NCBI RefSeq assembly: GCF_003337415.1
Contig: NZ_QPJT01000034.1
Span: forward strand, 1 to 40,666
DNA from: Anaerobacterium chartisolvens
GTDB taxonomy: Bacteria; Bacillota; Clostridia; Acetivibrionales; DSM-27016
Reading direction: 5' to 3'
DNA length: 40,666 nucleotides
Notes under the pieces: model-generated
Told to the model about the DNA's origin: nothing
Seen by the model: only the letters and a program-made list of their open reading frames with translations
Databases searched by the model: none
Shown: piece after piece, positions 8,499 through 16,779 of the stretch
Numbering within the stretch: the stretch's first letter is position 1
Layout of the letters: each line of letters opens with the position of its first letter
Made by a program: the position numbers and the translations under genes

Positions 8499-9751
8499 CA
8501 AACCACCCCCTGGGGATATTCTGTCCCCATTCCTGCCATGGTTAGCTTATTAAGCCTTGTCATTTTATTTCCTGTCCTTTTTAACGCCCCCATTATATCG
8601 TTTCCCGGAGCTTGCCCCTCCTCCTTAAATATAAACAGAGGGTTTAAGACAACTTTTCCTTCCTCGCAGTCCCCTACCTCGCTTATTTCCACTACACGCC
8701 TTGTCCTGTCCCTCAGCCTCGAAAGGTGTATCACAATATCAATAGCGGAGGATATCTGCTGCCTTATAGACTCTGCCGGCATCATAGCGCCGCTCATCAC
8801 CATGGTTTCCAGCCTTTTTAGCATGTCCCTCGTGGAATTGGCATGTCCTGTTGAAAGAGAGCCGTCATGCCCTGTATTCATAGCTGTCAGCATATCAATA
8901 GCTTCCGCTCCGCGCACCTCCCCGACGATTATCCTTTCCGGCCTCATTCGAAGCGCCGTCCTTATCAAATCCCTTATGCTTATCTCGCCCTTTCCCTCGG
9001 TATTGGCGTTTCTCGTCTCCAGTCTTACAATATTATCTATTCCGGTAATCTGAAGCTCAGCGGAATCCTCAATGGTTATTATCCTCTCATCTGAGGAAAT
9101 AAAGGAGGAAAGCGCGTTTAAAAAGGTGGTCTTTCCCGAGCCCGTCCCCCCCGATATAAATATATTGTACTTGGCCGCCACCATTTTTTTGAGAAATTCC
9201 GCGGCATCATACGTAATGGAGCCGTATTCAATCAACTGCTTCATGCTTATTGGCTTGTCAGGAAACTTCCTTATTGTTATAACCGGCCCGTCCAGAGATA
9301 TGGGAGGGAGAACCACATTTACCCTCGAGCCGTCCTTCAAGCGCGCGTCTACAATGGGGGAGGCCTGATTTACCATTCTGTTTACCTTTGAAACAATGGA
9401 CTGTATAACATCCTCAAGCCTGCCCATGTCTTCAAAGCGTGCCTCAAGCTTTATAAGCCTGCCCTCCTTTTCAATGAAAATTCCTCTGGTGCCATTGACC
9501 ATAATTTCTGTAATGGAGCTGTCATCAAGGATGGGCTGAAGTATGTCAAGCCTCCTCATGGAGTTGAACACCGCACTTATTATGTCGTGCTTCTCAGAGG
9601 CGGTCAAATGCCTTCGCCGTGCTCTTTCAAACACCTCGCTCTCAATAGCCTCCTTGATTTCATCATCCTTTATGTCCTTTTTTAAATCAAGGCCCTCGCT
9701 CACCGCGCTTCTGATGTCGTTTATCAAAAGGCTTCTTTCAGAGGCATCCAT
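8498..9751 (-). CDS. tadA: Tad pilus secretion ATPase TadA (CpaF family)
   Basis: The PilT/VirB11-type ATPase has Walker A GGTGSGKT (about residues 201-208), an Asp box ITIEDSAEL, Walker B RMRPERIIVGEVRG and a His box GHDGSLSTGHAN. I choose ATG 9751 (417 aa) because GGGGGG lies 8 nt upstream; the ATG at 9766 has no ribosome binding site. The hexameric ATPase energises Flp pilus assembly at the cytoplasmic face of TadB/TadC. It starts 15 bp after the tadZ stop codon. All expected catalytic motifs are present. Confidence 0.93.
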   Translation of the reverse strand: MDASERSLLINDIRSAVSEGLDLKKDIKDDEIKEAIESEVFERARRRHLTASEKHDIISAVFNSMRRLDILQPILDDSSITEIMVNGTRGIFIEKEGRLIKLEARFEDMGRLEDVIQSIVSKVNRMVNQASPIVDARLKDGSRVNVVLPPISLDGPVITIRKFPDKPISMKQLIEYGSITYDAAEFLKKMVAAKYNIFISGGTGSGKTTFLNALSSFISSDERIITIEDSAELQITGIDNIVRLETRNANTEGKGEISIRDLIRTALRMRPERIIVGEVRGAEAIDMLTAMNTGHDGSLSTGHANSTRDMLKRLETMVMSGAMMPAESIRQQISSAIDIVIHLSRLRDRTRRVVEISEVGDCEEGKVVLNPLFIFKEEGQAPGNDIMGALKRTGNKMTRLNKLTMAGMGTEYPQGVV

Positions 9752-9766
9752 ATCGCATCCCCCCAT

Positions 9767-10876
9767 CTATTGCCGGAAGCACCGCTCCGCAAGGCTGCGA
9801 ACAGTCCTCATATACTGGGTATCCATCCCCGGTGTAAGCATCACCGCACGCATTACGTTGTGCCCTGTAATGAGCGGGACGGTTACGGCAGGCATGTCAT
9901 TTCCCTGTATTGCATTTCCCTGCGCTATAAGAGCATTATATTTATTTACTGCAAGCAATGACTTTTTTGCAATTTCACTTCCGCTGCCATCCCACAGCAG
10001 ATCCAGCTGCGAGTTGAAGGTGCGGAATTTTGCAATGGACATATTATCATGGGAGGTCACAAAAACCAGCTTGTCGCACAGCTTCATAAGCTCCCGGCAG
10101 CTGGGATTCAGCCCGTGAGGCATATCTATCACAACAGCGTCATATTTTCCCGTTCTTTTAAGCTGACTCACAAGCTCTCTGAGCTCTTCCGCGCTTATCT
10201 CATCAAATTCCATGCTGCTGTCGGGAGGCAGAAAATAGTGTACTCCATATCTTACATCAATACATCTGGCGCCTTCAATTTTCAGTGCCATGTTTTTATT
10301 TTTTTCCCTGAGGTAGTAAAATATATTTGACAAATTCTGAGGATTTTCCGAATTAAAATATGACGGTATAGAGCTTATCTCCTCAAGATTCAAATAAAAT
10401 ACCGACAATCCCGTTTGAACTCCGCAAATGCTTAAGCTTATGGAAACGCTGGTATTACCCGCACCTCCCGAAGGTGAGTATACCGCAATAACCCTTGCTT
10501 GCTTTCCGCCGTCCGGCATAAAAAACTTTTCGCTGGTATTCTCAAAATGAATATTTGCGATCTGCGCCGCCAACTTGCCCCCATTCTGATACTTGCACAC
10601 CCCGGGGAGTTCCCCCTCCTCACAGGGAGGATTTCCTGGATGAAGCAAAATCACCGTGTCCACCTTATGTGAGTACTCAATACCTTTATGCAACTGTGGG
10701 GTTATTAGAAGAATCTGTATTCTCTTAGCAGTTTCCGATATAAACTTCTCCAATGGCTCCCGCCCTGTAAAGCAGCTTATCTCAAACCTCTGTGAGTGCT
10801 CCTCCATAAGATATACGGAAAGAGCCTCAATATACGACTCGTCAGTGTCAGCAATAACAAGGCTTATGCACCCCAT
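9767..10876 (-). CDS. tadZ: TadZ/CpaE-like pilus localisation ATPase
   Basis: The N-terminal ~120 residues look like a degenerate response-regulator receiver. A ParA/MinD-like domain follows (VIAVYSPSGGAGNTS, about residues 130-145; later VVIDMPHGLNPS). The P-loop is atypical: the conserved lysine of GGxGKT is Asn (GGAGNT), and the MinD signature lysine is Ser, so ATP hydrolysis may be weak or absent. Degenerate P-loops are known in TadZ proteins, which mark the pilus assembly site. I choose ATG 10876 because GGGGGG sits just upstream; the ATG at 10882 touches it. It is first gene of the tad operon. Confidence 0.85.
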   Translation of the reverse strand: MGCISLVIADTDESYIEALSVYLMEEHSQRFEISCFTGREPLEKFISETAKRIQILLITPQLHKGIEYSHKVDTVILLHPGNPPCEEGELPGVCKYQNGGKLAAQIANIHFENTSEKFFMPDGGKQARVIAVYSPSGGAGNTSVSISLSICGVQTGLSVFYLNLEEISSIPSYFNSENPQNLSNIFYYLREKNKNMALKIEGARCIDVRYGVHYFLPPDSSMEFDEISAEELRELVSQLKRTGKYDAVVIDMPHGLNPSCRELMKLCDKLVFVTSHDNMSIAKFRTFNSQLDLLWDGSGSEIAKKSLLAVNKYNALIAQGNAIQGNDMPAVTVPLITGHNVMRAVMLTPGMDTQYMRTVRSLAERCFRQ

Positions 10877-10946
10877 TAACATCCCCCCGCGATTTAAAAT
10901 GTAAACAAATATAAACTTTTCTAGTTCTGTATATTATCTCCTTGTA

Positions 10947-10975
10947 ATTATATCTATTTATGCACTATTTGTCAA
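10947..10975 (-). promoter_or_regulatory. Consensus sigma-A promoter of the tad operon
   Basis: On the - strand TTGACA (10975-10970), 17 nt, TATAAT (10952-10947): both boxes match consensus exactly. It reads toward tadZ 71 bp away. A second perfect promoter (11063-11091) reads the opposite way. Confidence 0.85.
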
Positions 10976-11028
10976 TTTTTATATTTTTATTTAATTTGTT
11001 GTAAAGTATTGTATTTTTGCAAGGGGGT

Positions 11029-11040
11029 TAGGGGGACGCT
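11029..11040 (+). repeat. Left copy of 12-bp inverted repeat around the Y1 transposase
   Basis: TAGGGGGACGCT at 11029-11040 recurs exactly inverted as AGCGTCCCCCTA at 12294-12305, on the other side of the transposase gene. It resembles the GGGGAC/GTCCCC cores of REP-like elements linked to RAYT proteins. Confidence 0.55.
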
Positions 11041-11062
11041 CCCGCCCTTAGAACATTTGTTC

Positions 11063-11091
11063 TTGACAAATTATGCCTGATATTATATAAT
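11063..11091 (+). promoter_or_regulatory. Consensus sigma-A promoter of the Y1 transposase
   Basis: TTGACA (11063-11068), 17 nt, TATAAT (11086-11091): a perfect match. The start of transcription would be near 11098, so the leader is only about 14 nt. A short palindrome GAACATTTGTTC (11051-11062) abuts the -35 box. Confidence 0.85.
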
Positions 11092-11111
11092 AGCCCCAAG
11101 AGGTGGGTATA

Positions 11112-12035
11112 ATGCCAAGAGCAGCAAGGAAAAAATCTGAAGAATGCATGTATCATATCATGTCCAGAAGCATAAGCGAAATAGACCTTTTCCAGTGCGA
11201 CGAGGATAAGGACTATTATCTTGCTCTGCTTAAGCGGTATAAAGACAAATACTGCTGTAAAATATACGCTTATACCCTTATGGATAATCATGTACATATT
11301 TATATAAACCCTTGCGGATATGACATATCGTTATTCATGCGCTGCCTTAACAATGCTTATGTAGCTTACTTCAACAGAAAATACAACCGCCACGGGCACC
11401 TGTATCAGGGCAGGTTCGCGAGCTCGATAGTAGACAGCGATACATACAGCCTGACACTGTCGGCATATATACACAACAACGCTAAGGATTTGCCCGAATA
11501 CGCCGGAAGAGAGGCGCTCTACAGGTATTCATCCTATGGAATATATACGGGCCTGAGGAAGGATCTTGAGGAAATAGTGGACGTAAACTTTATACTCGCT
11601 CACTTTGGCGTGGACAAAAAAGCAGCCCGGGAAAAGTACAGGGCTTTTACAGAGTCAATGAGAGATACCGGCATAATGAAGGAAGTGGATGACAGTATTA
11701 TAAGGGCATACACTGAAAATGTATACAACAGTGAAAAACACTATATTGTAAGGAATAGAGTTCCTGAGGAGATAATGCTAAAGGTGGGCCAATTTCTTGG
11801 AGAGAGACTGGAAGAAGGCCTAAGAAGGAAGCACAGCCGGGAAACCAGCAGTAATAGAGCTTTTGTGACTTATATAATGAGGGTGTTGTGCGGGTATACA
11901 TATAAAAGCATATGCAGGTATATAGGCAATATGTCGGTGGGCGGCGTATCAAGGCTGTCAAATGAGGGATTTAAACTGCTTAAAGAGAACATGCAGTATA
12001 ACAATGCCTTCAATTCATTAATTCAAATGGGATAG
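11112..12035 (+). CDS. REP-associated (RAYT-like) Y1 transposase
   Basis: The protein of 307 aa from ATG 11112 (behind AGAGGTGG; the upstream GTG at 11103 would overlap that site) is a HUH/Y1 single-strand nuclease. It shows the HUH pair in DNHVHIYI (about residues 57-64) and a candidate catalytic Tyr in FNRKYNRHGHLYQGRF. The C-terminal part (RAFVTYIMRVLCGYTYKSICRYIG, key run GYTYKSICRYIG) resembles a DnaA-C/HTH DNA-binding region found in Firmicute members. No accessory tnpB is adjacent. Such proteins usually act on short palindromic REP sequences rather than on a full insertion sequence, and a 12-bp inverted repeat flanks the gene. Confidence 0.87.
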   Translation: MPRAARKKSEECMYHIMSRSISEIDLFQCDEDKDYYLALLKRYKDKYCCKIYAYTLMDNHVHIYINPCGYDISLFMRCLNNAYVAYFNRKYNRHGHLYQGRFASSIVDSDTYSLTLSAYIHNNAKDLPEYAGREALYRYSSYGIYTGLRKDLEEIVDVNFILAHFGVDKKAAREKYRAFTESMRDTGIMKEVDDSIIRAYTENVYNSEKHYIVRNRVPEEIMLKVGQFLGERLEEGLRRKHSRETSSNRAFVTYIMRVLCGYTYKSICRYIGNMSVGGVSRLSNEGFKLLKENMQYNNAFNSLIQMG

Positions 12036-12293
12036 CCTTTAAGGTAAAGCTTTGAAGACGATTTAAATTTCTAAATAGGCCATGCATAGTACGCAACGGT
12101 CTATTTTTGTTGTGCCCAAAACAATATTAAAACGCCTAAGGCGTTTAATAAAAGGAGCATCGCCAAGTTGCAAAACAGAAACGCCCGCCATTTCCTATTT
12201 TCCTCTATTCATTCGGTACCCAAGAAAAATCTACGGTACCGAAAAATATGGTTTTAGCTTTTTTATTTGAACTAAAAATGTGTTTTATTAAGA
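12036..12293. other. Gene-free region with two hairpins behind the transposase
   Basis: Two inverted repeats are visible: AAACGCCT/AGGCGTTT (12130-12146) and TTCGGTACC/GGTACCGAA (12212-12220 with 12235-12243). Neither has a proper T-run. The region ends at the right 12-bp inverted repeat. It may be part of the transposase-linked element. Confidence 0.5.
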
Positions 12294-12305
12294 AGCGTCC
12301 CCCTA
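12294..12305 (-). repeat. Right copy of 12-bp inverted repeat around the Y1 transposase
   Basis: AGCGTCCCCCTA is the exact reverse complement of 11029-11040. Its last three bases are the stop codon (TAG on the - strand) of the small gene that ends at 12303. Confidence 0.55.
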
Positions 12306-12488
12306 CCACATTCCTTGGCCCATTATGAGAATGCTTCCCAGTTCCTCGATTCGGTCGTACACCTCCAGCCTTTTGTTTGAGTCCTCTCCCAAAAAAGCTT
12401 TTAGGCCTGCCAGATCATGTATCCCAAGTGCTCCCCCATCCTCCTCAATCAGCCTGTTTATTTCTTGAAGTATATCCTTACGGCTCAT
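12303..12488 (-). CDS. Small protein of unknown function, 61 aa
   Basis: ATG 12488 lies 10 nt behind a full AGGAGG. The predicted product is acidic and helical (start MSRKDILQEINRLIEEDGG, end ILIMGQGMW), with no membrane segment and no motif I recognise. It lies alone downstream of the fabI terminator. The stop codon coincides with the end of the inverted repeat at 12294-12305, so the last codons may have been set by insertion of that repeat. Translation is likely because of the strong binding site; function is unknown. Confidence 0.6.
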   Translation of the reverse strand: MSRKDILQEINRLIEEDGGALGIHDLAGLKAFLGEDSNKRLEVYDRIEELGSILIMGQGMW

Positions 12489-12560
12489 ATAATAAGCTCC
12501 TCCTGTAATTTATATAGTATTATTATTATCTGCCCATAAGCAAATTTAATTCATATATCT

Positions 12561-12605
12561 AAAAATAAAAAAGCCCTGCGGCCTCATTTAAAAAGGCGGC
12601 AGAGC
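12561..12605 (-). terminator. Terminator of the fabI operon
   Basis: On the - strand GCTCTGCCGCC (12605-12595) pairs with GGCCGCAGGGC (12583-12573) with one mismatch and one wobble, followed by TTTTTTATTTTT. Confidence 0.75.
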
Positions 12606-12627
12606 TAGTATATTAATCTCCGGCTGC

Positions 12628-13398
12628 TTATACTCCCATTATGTTAAACCCGCAGTCGACATGCATTATCTCCCCGGTTACACCCTTTGACATATTGCTA
12701 AGGAAAAATACCGCCGGGCCCCCTAAATCTTCATGGTCTATCCTTCTTCTCAAAGGTGCCTTCTGATCGGCCGAATCCAGTATGCTGTTGAAATCCTTAA
12801 CTCCTTTTGCGGAAAGAGTTTTTATAGGCCCCGCAGATATGGCATTGACCCTTATTCCTGCAGGCCCCACATCGGAAGCAAGATACCTTACACCCGCCTC
12901 TAAAGTCGCCTTGGCCACACCCATTATATTGTAGCCCGGGAATACCTTTTCTGCCCCCATATATGTCAATGTAACAATGCTCCCGCCCTCAGTCATTATG
13001 TCCTTGGCCCTCTGGCTTACCGCAGTCAGAGAATACGCGCTGATGTCCATAGCCAGTGCAAATCCGTCCCTTGAGGTGTTTACAAACCCGTTCTGTATAT
13101 CCTCGCCCTTTGCGTAAGCAATAGCGTGTACTATTCCGTGAATAACTCCATACTTAGCTTTCAGATCCTCGAACAATTTGTCAATCTCCTCATCAGAGGT
13201 TATATCGCACTTATAAATTCCCGCCTCCCCAAGCGAAGAAACCAGGCTTTCCACTCCCTCCTTCTCGCGCTCTCCGAGATATGTATATATAAGATTGGCA
13301 CCCTCCTCATGAGCAGCCTTGGCTATCCCCCATGCGATACTCCATTTGTTCCTTACACCCATTATAAGTATGTTCTTGTTTTTTAACAGTGTGCCCAT
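12628..13398 (-). CDS. fabI: Enoyl-[acyl-carrier-protein] reductase (NADH) FabI
   Basis: This 256-aa short-chain dehydrogenase performs the last step of each fatty acid elongation cycle, reducing trans-2-enoyl-ACP. The FabI form of the cofactor loop is present (LIMGVRNKWSIAWGIA, residues 11-26). The catalytic set Tyr146, Tyr156 and Lys163 (YMGAEKVFPGYNIMGVAK) falls at the same numbers as in E. coli FabI. Start ATG 13398 follows AAAGGATGG. An ArsR-type regulator lies 59 bp upstream on the same strand, probably in one transcript. It is not inside a fatty acid synthesis cluster here; no other fab gene is visible. Confidence 0.95.
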   Translation of the reverse strand: MGTLLKNKNILIMGVRNKWSIAWGIAKAAHEEGANLIYTYLGEREKEGVESLVSSLGEAGIYKCDITSDEEIDKLFEDLKAKYGVIHGIVHAIAYAKGEDIQNGFVNTSRDGFALAMDISAYSLTAVSQRAKDIMTEGGSIVTLTYMGAEKVFPGYNIMGVAKATLEAGVRYLASDVGPAGIRVNAISAGPIKTLSAKGVKDFNSILDSADQKAPLRRRIDHEDLGGPAVFFLSNMSKGVTGEIMHVDCGFNIMGV

Positions 13399-13457
13399 AT
13401 AGCTTCCATCCTTTCTTCCTCTTAAAATAAAATATTTCTCCCTTTTAATTATTTCCC

Positions 13458-13742
13458 CTAATGCCCTTCTCCTTCTATAAATACCTCAATGGACCCCTTA
13501 AGAAGATCCCTTTCCAGAGAAAAAAAGAGAAATTTGCCTTCCCTTCTGAATTTAACCAGCCCGCTTCTGGCAAGAACCTTTGCATGGTGCGAAAAGGTGG
13601 ATTTGCTCAGGCCAAAGCCCGAAATCAGCTCCGCACAGGGCTTATCCCCTTTTAAAAGCTCTCTTATAATGCTAAGTCTTGTCTTATCCGACAAAGCACT
13701 GAATATACTCAATGCCCTGTCACTGCTCTTTGTCTCATCCAT
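13458..13742 (-). CDS. ArsR family transcriptional regulator
   Basis: The 94-aa winged-helix protein matches ArsR: ALSDKTRLSIIRELLKG (helices 1-2), recognition helix LSKSTFSHHAKVLARSGLV and wing FRREGKFLFFSL. The metal-site pattern ELCVCDL of ArsR/SmtB is replaced by KPCAELISGF, with only one Cys, so it may not sense metal in the classic way. It probably represses itself and fabI; a 12-bp perfect palindrome lies 33 bp upstream of its start. The start ATG 13742 follows AAGGAT. Confidence 0.85.
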   Translation of the reverse strand: MDETKSSDRALSIFSALSDKTRLSIIRELLKGDKPCAELISGFGLSKSTFSHHAKVLARSGLVKFRREGKFLFFSLERDLLKGSIEVFIEGEGH

Positions 13743-13774
13743 CCGCTTTATCCTTACAGTTCGATTTCCTTCAA

Positions 13775-13786
13775 ACTATTAATAGT
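13775..13786. promoter_or_regulatory. Candidate operator of the ArsR-fabI unit
   Basis: ACTATTAATAGT is a perfect 12-bp palindrome just downstream of a TTGACA (- strand, about 13811-13806). Position and symmetry suit an ArsR-type dimer. The -10 box between them is not clear. Confidence 0.4.
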
Positions 13787-13947
13787 CTATCATATAAAAT
13801 TAAATTGTCAAGAAGTTATATTACCTGGTCATAAATTGTTTTGTTAATATTTTATTAATACTTACGTTAGACTAAATCAACAAGTATAATATAAGATAGT
13901 ATTATACTAAGTACTTATGTATATTCTTAGGAAAGGAGAATATTAAA

Positions 13948-15183
13948 ATGAAAAAAAACAAAAAGCTTGTTATGGCCGTAAGCTTTTGTGTGGGATTTGC
14001 ACTTCTGGGTACAACCGCCTTTGCCGATATAGCGTCAAGAACAGGCTATGACGAATTGAAGGATGCAGCAAAGACAACCGCCGCAGCTCTTGAGGAGAAG
14101 GTGCAAAGCTTCACCTTTGAGGCATCCTTTATTTTAAAGGACAACAATCAAGTGCTTTCCTCACAAAGCAGTGTATCAAAAACAGACAACGCAAACCAAC
14201 GATCAGCACATACTTCGGTATCCCATGAGTTTGACGGTTCTAAGACAGAATCACGTTCATACAGGGATCAAAACTCCCGCATATATTATAACAGCGTAGA
14301 CGATACCTATTATGTAACGGAATTTACATCCCCTATCAAAAACAGCTCTGTTTTTAACAATCCCTTTGATGAGGAAAGAGCAAAGGATGTGGAAAAGATT
14401 ATAGACGCGCTTGTAGGGGGGCTTAAGGATTACGTAGTAGTTGACGAAAAGCCCGACGGAAGCCGTGAGCTTTCCGGCTCGTTGAGCGAGGCTCAGATTC
14501 CTGCTCTGGTAAACGCTGTTTCTTCCTTCGGGATTAAGCAGATGGTTTCGGAAAGGGTAAGAAGCAATGATTCCATGCCCCTTCCTCAAATAGCGGAGGA
14601 TATTTTCGTTAAAAGCATAAAAGGAAACGCATTAGTTAATAAGGAGGGAATAGTAGAAAGCGTTCTTGCCTCAGGAATATTGTCAGGCAAGGATAAGGAC
14701 GGGGTTTCCCACGACCTTACAATGGAAATACTGCTTAAGCTCACCGATATTAACACAACCCTTGTTGAAAAGCCTGATCTGTCCGGTAAGAATGTACAAA
14801 CACACAAGCAGGCTTCAGAAGATGAGAACAGAATATCGGCAAAGCATATAGGCAAATATAAAAGCGACATTGTAATCGAAAAGGATGGAGTGCCAGTCAA
14901 AATTGGAGAAAGAATTATAGATGTTCAAAACGTAGCTGAAAAAACATTGTCCGCAAAATATCATGAGGTCTACAAAGAGGAATATGCCGATGAGTATGGC
15001 ACTAATATTACCGAATTCAACATTAACGGAGAAATTCAGAATTCTTACAATGTAACCTTTGAATACAAGGATTCCTTCATGGAGCTTTCGGAGATATACT
15101 TTGACCCCAGCGGTATAAGGCTTCATCTGGGAGGCAGCTTCTCGGGTTCGTTTGACTCAATGTTTTCAAGAGTCTTTGATTAA
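13948..15183 (+). CDS. Secreted protein of unknown function
   Basis: The 411-aa product starts with a classic signal peptide (KKNKKLVMAVSFCVGFALLG, cleavage likely after TTAFA near residue 26). There is no lipobox Cys, so it is probably released or wall-associated. The rest is hydrophilic and has no cysteine-rich, repeat or catalytic motif I recognise. The start follows AGGAAAGGAG. It precedes an ABC exporter and two-component system on the same strand by 108 bp, with a hairpin in between. It could be a substrate or sensor partner of that system; this is guilt by association only. Confidence 0.75.
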   Translation: MKKNKKLVMAVSFCVGFALLGTTAFADIASRTGYDELKDAAKTTAAALEEKVQSFTFEASFILKDNNQVLSSQSSVSKTDNANQRSAHTSVSHEFDGSKTESRSYRDQNSRIYYNSVDDTYYVTEFTSPIKNSSVFNNPFDEERAKDVEKIIDALVGGLKDYVVVDEKPDGSRELSGSLSEAQIPALVNAVSSFGIKQMVSERVRSNDSMPLPQIAEDIFVKSIKGNALVNKEGIVESVLASGILSGKDKDGVSHDLTMEILLKLTDINTTLVEKPDLSGKNVQTHKQASEDENRISAKHIGKYKSDIVIEKDGVPVKIGERIIDVQNVAEKTLSAKYHEVYKEEYADEYGTNITEFNINGEIQNSYNVTFEYKDSFMELSEIYFDPSGIRLHLGGSFSGSFDSMFSRVFD

Positions 15184-15213
15184 GACAGCCCTCTCTGATG
15201 TTTTATAATATAT

Positions 15214-15250
15214 TTACCCCTTCCCGGACTGAACCCTTGGGGAGGGGTAA
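15214..15250 (+). terminator. Intercistronic hairpin
   Basis: TTACCCCTTCCC (15214-15225) and GGGGAGGGGTAA (15239-15250) pair with one mismatch. No T-run follows (TAATAATATT), so it is more likely a partial terminator or an mRNA-stabilising element between the secreted protein and the ABC genes. Confidence 0.5.
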
Positions 15251-15291
15251 TAATAATATTGCAGGGTATAAATTAATTTTGGAGGAAGCAA

Positions 15292-16029
15292 ATGGACAAG
15301 AACATGGAAAAGGTTCTGGAGGTAAGCGGGCTTACAAAAACGTATAAAAATAAAAGAGGTATTTACGATATAAACTTTGAAATTTACAGGGGAGAAATTT
15401 TCGGCTTTTTAGGCCCCAACGGCGCAGGGAAGACAACTGCAATGAAAATAATGACGGGGCTCATGAGGGCTGACAGCGGAGATGTTAAAATTTTTGGCCA
15501 CAGCATCCATGACAGCTTTGAATCGGCCATGGAAAAGGTGGGCTGTATTATTGAAACAGTGGAGTCATACCCTTATATGACGGCATACGAAAATCTGAAG
15601 CAGGCTTCGAGATACTACAGGGATATTGATGATAAAAGAATAGACGAGGTGCTTGAAATTACAGGCCTTATAAAATATAAAGCCGAAAGAACCAAGAACT
15701 TTTCTCTGGGGATGAAGCAAAGGCTTGGAATAGCCTCCTCCATACTGTCCAGACCCGAGCTTGTCATACTGGATGAGCCCTTAAACGGACTGGATGTGGA
15801 GGGAATGGTTGAAATGAGAAGGCTTATAAAGCATTTATCGGATACACAGAATTCCACATTTTTAATATCAAGCCACCTTATTCATGATGTGGAGCTGACA
15901 TGTAATAAAATAGGAATTATACTTGACGGAAAAATGCTAAGTATAGATTACACCGATAACATACTGGCAAACTATGCATCACTGGAAAACTACTTTATAA
16001 GCGAGGTGGAACGGAATGGAAGCATTTAA
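15292..16029 (+). CDS. ABC transporter ATP-binding protein
   Basis: The 245-aa nucleotide-binding subunit has Walker A GPNGAGKT (residues 41-48), signature FSLGMKQRL, Walker B LVILDEPLNGLD and the switch His in LISSHLIHD. It resembles DRI/bacitracin-type exporters, whose NBD pairs with an ABC-2 permease. Start ATG 15292 follows TTGGAGG. Its 3' end overlaps the permease gene by 14 nt, and a kinase-regulator pair follows, an arrangement typical of peptide antibiotic detoxification modules. Confidence 0.93.
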   Translation: MDKNMEKVLEVSGLTKTYKNKRGIYDINFEIYRGEIFGFLGPNGAGKTTAMKIMTGLMRADSGDVKIFGHSIHDSFESAMEKVGCIIETVESYPYMTAYENLKQASRYYRDIDDKRIDEVLEITGLIKYKAERTKNFSLGMKQRLGIASSILSRPELVILDEPLNGLDVEGMVEMRRLIKHLSDTQNSTFLISSHLIHDVELTCNKIGIILDGKMLSIDYTDNILANYASLENYFISEVERNGSI

Positions 16030-16768
16030 GGCGGCATTGACCAATGAAGTGGAAAAAATGTATAAAAAAAAGAAGGCAGCAGTAATAGTAATAATTTCTC
16101 TTGTGGTTATTGTTCTGGGCCAGCTTATGGTGACGGGAATAAGAAACGGGCTTGGCCTTAGAACAGCAGGAGGAACTGAATTTCCCATTCTGGTTCTCTC
16201 GGTATTTACCAACACTATACTTCCATTATTTACTGCTCTTGTTACAATAGATGTTTTTGCAGGCGAGTTTTCTCATAATAATATGAAAATTATACTTACC
16301 AGACCAATCAGCCGCTTGAAAATTTTCTCTGCAAAGCTGACCGCCGTAGGCTTTTTTGTTTTGGCAAACCTAATTGTGGTTATGCTTCTATCTACACTTA
16401 CAGGCTTTTTATTTAACTCTGCTTCAATATCGGCAACAGCAATTGCGAGAATACTTATTTCTTATTTTGTTACAGTTATTCCTGTTATGACACTTGCCAT
16501 TATTATTTCAGTTTTTGCAAATATTTTAAAAAGCGGATCGGCAGTATTTTTTATGTCAATCCTTCTGTATATAGTGCTCAAGGCCTTAGGCTATGTATTT
16601 CCACAGTATTCAAGCCTGTTTGTAACCTCGATGCTGGACTGGTACAACCTCTGGATTGCTGACAGTATCCCCGTATTAAAAGCCTTAAGACTGTTTCTCA
16701 TAATGCTGGGATATTCCATAACAGCCTTTACGGCAGCATTTTATTTGTTTGATAAAAAGGACCTTTAA
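16016..16768 (+). CDS. ABC-2 type permease
   Basis: The 250-aa protein has six predicted membrane segments (about 22-42, 57-77, 105-130, 140-170, 175-195, 220-243), consistent with the ABC-2 family. EFSHNNMKIILTRPISRLKI after segment two is the usual cytoplasmic coupling region (key run GEFSHNNMKIILTRP). It forms an exporter with the ATPase encoded just upstream; the 14-nt overlap suggests coupled translation. The substrate is unknown. Confidence 0.88.
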   Translation: MEAFKAALTNEVEKMYKKKKAAVIVIISLVVIVLGQLMVTGIRNGLGLRTAGGTEFPILVLSVFTNTILPLFTALVTIDVFAGEFSHNNMKIILTRPISRLKIFSAKLTAVGFFVLANLIVVMLLSTLTGFLFNSASISATAIARILISYFVTVIPVMTLAIIISVFANILKSGSAVFFMSILLYIVLKALGYVFPQYSSLFVTSMLDWYNLWIADSIPVLKALRLFLIMLGYSITAFTAAFYLFDKKDL

Positions 16769-16779
16769 AGGGTGGGCCT

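Noticed and set aside
12082-12270. 62-aa ORF on the + strand behind the transposase
   Set aside because: No ribosome binding site, composition unlike coding DNA here, and it crosses two hairpins.
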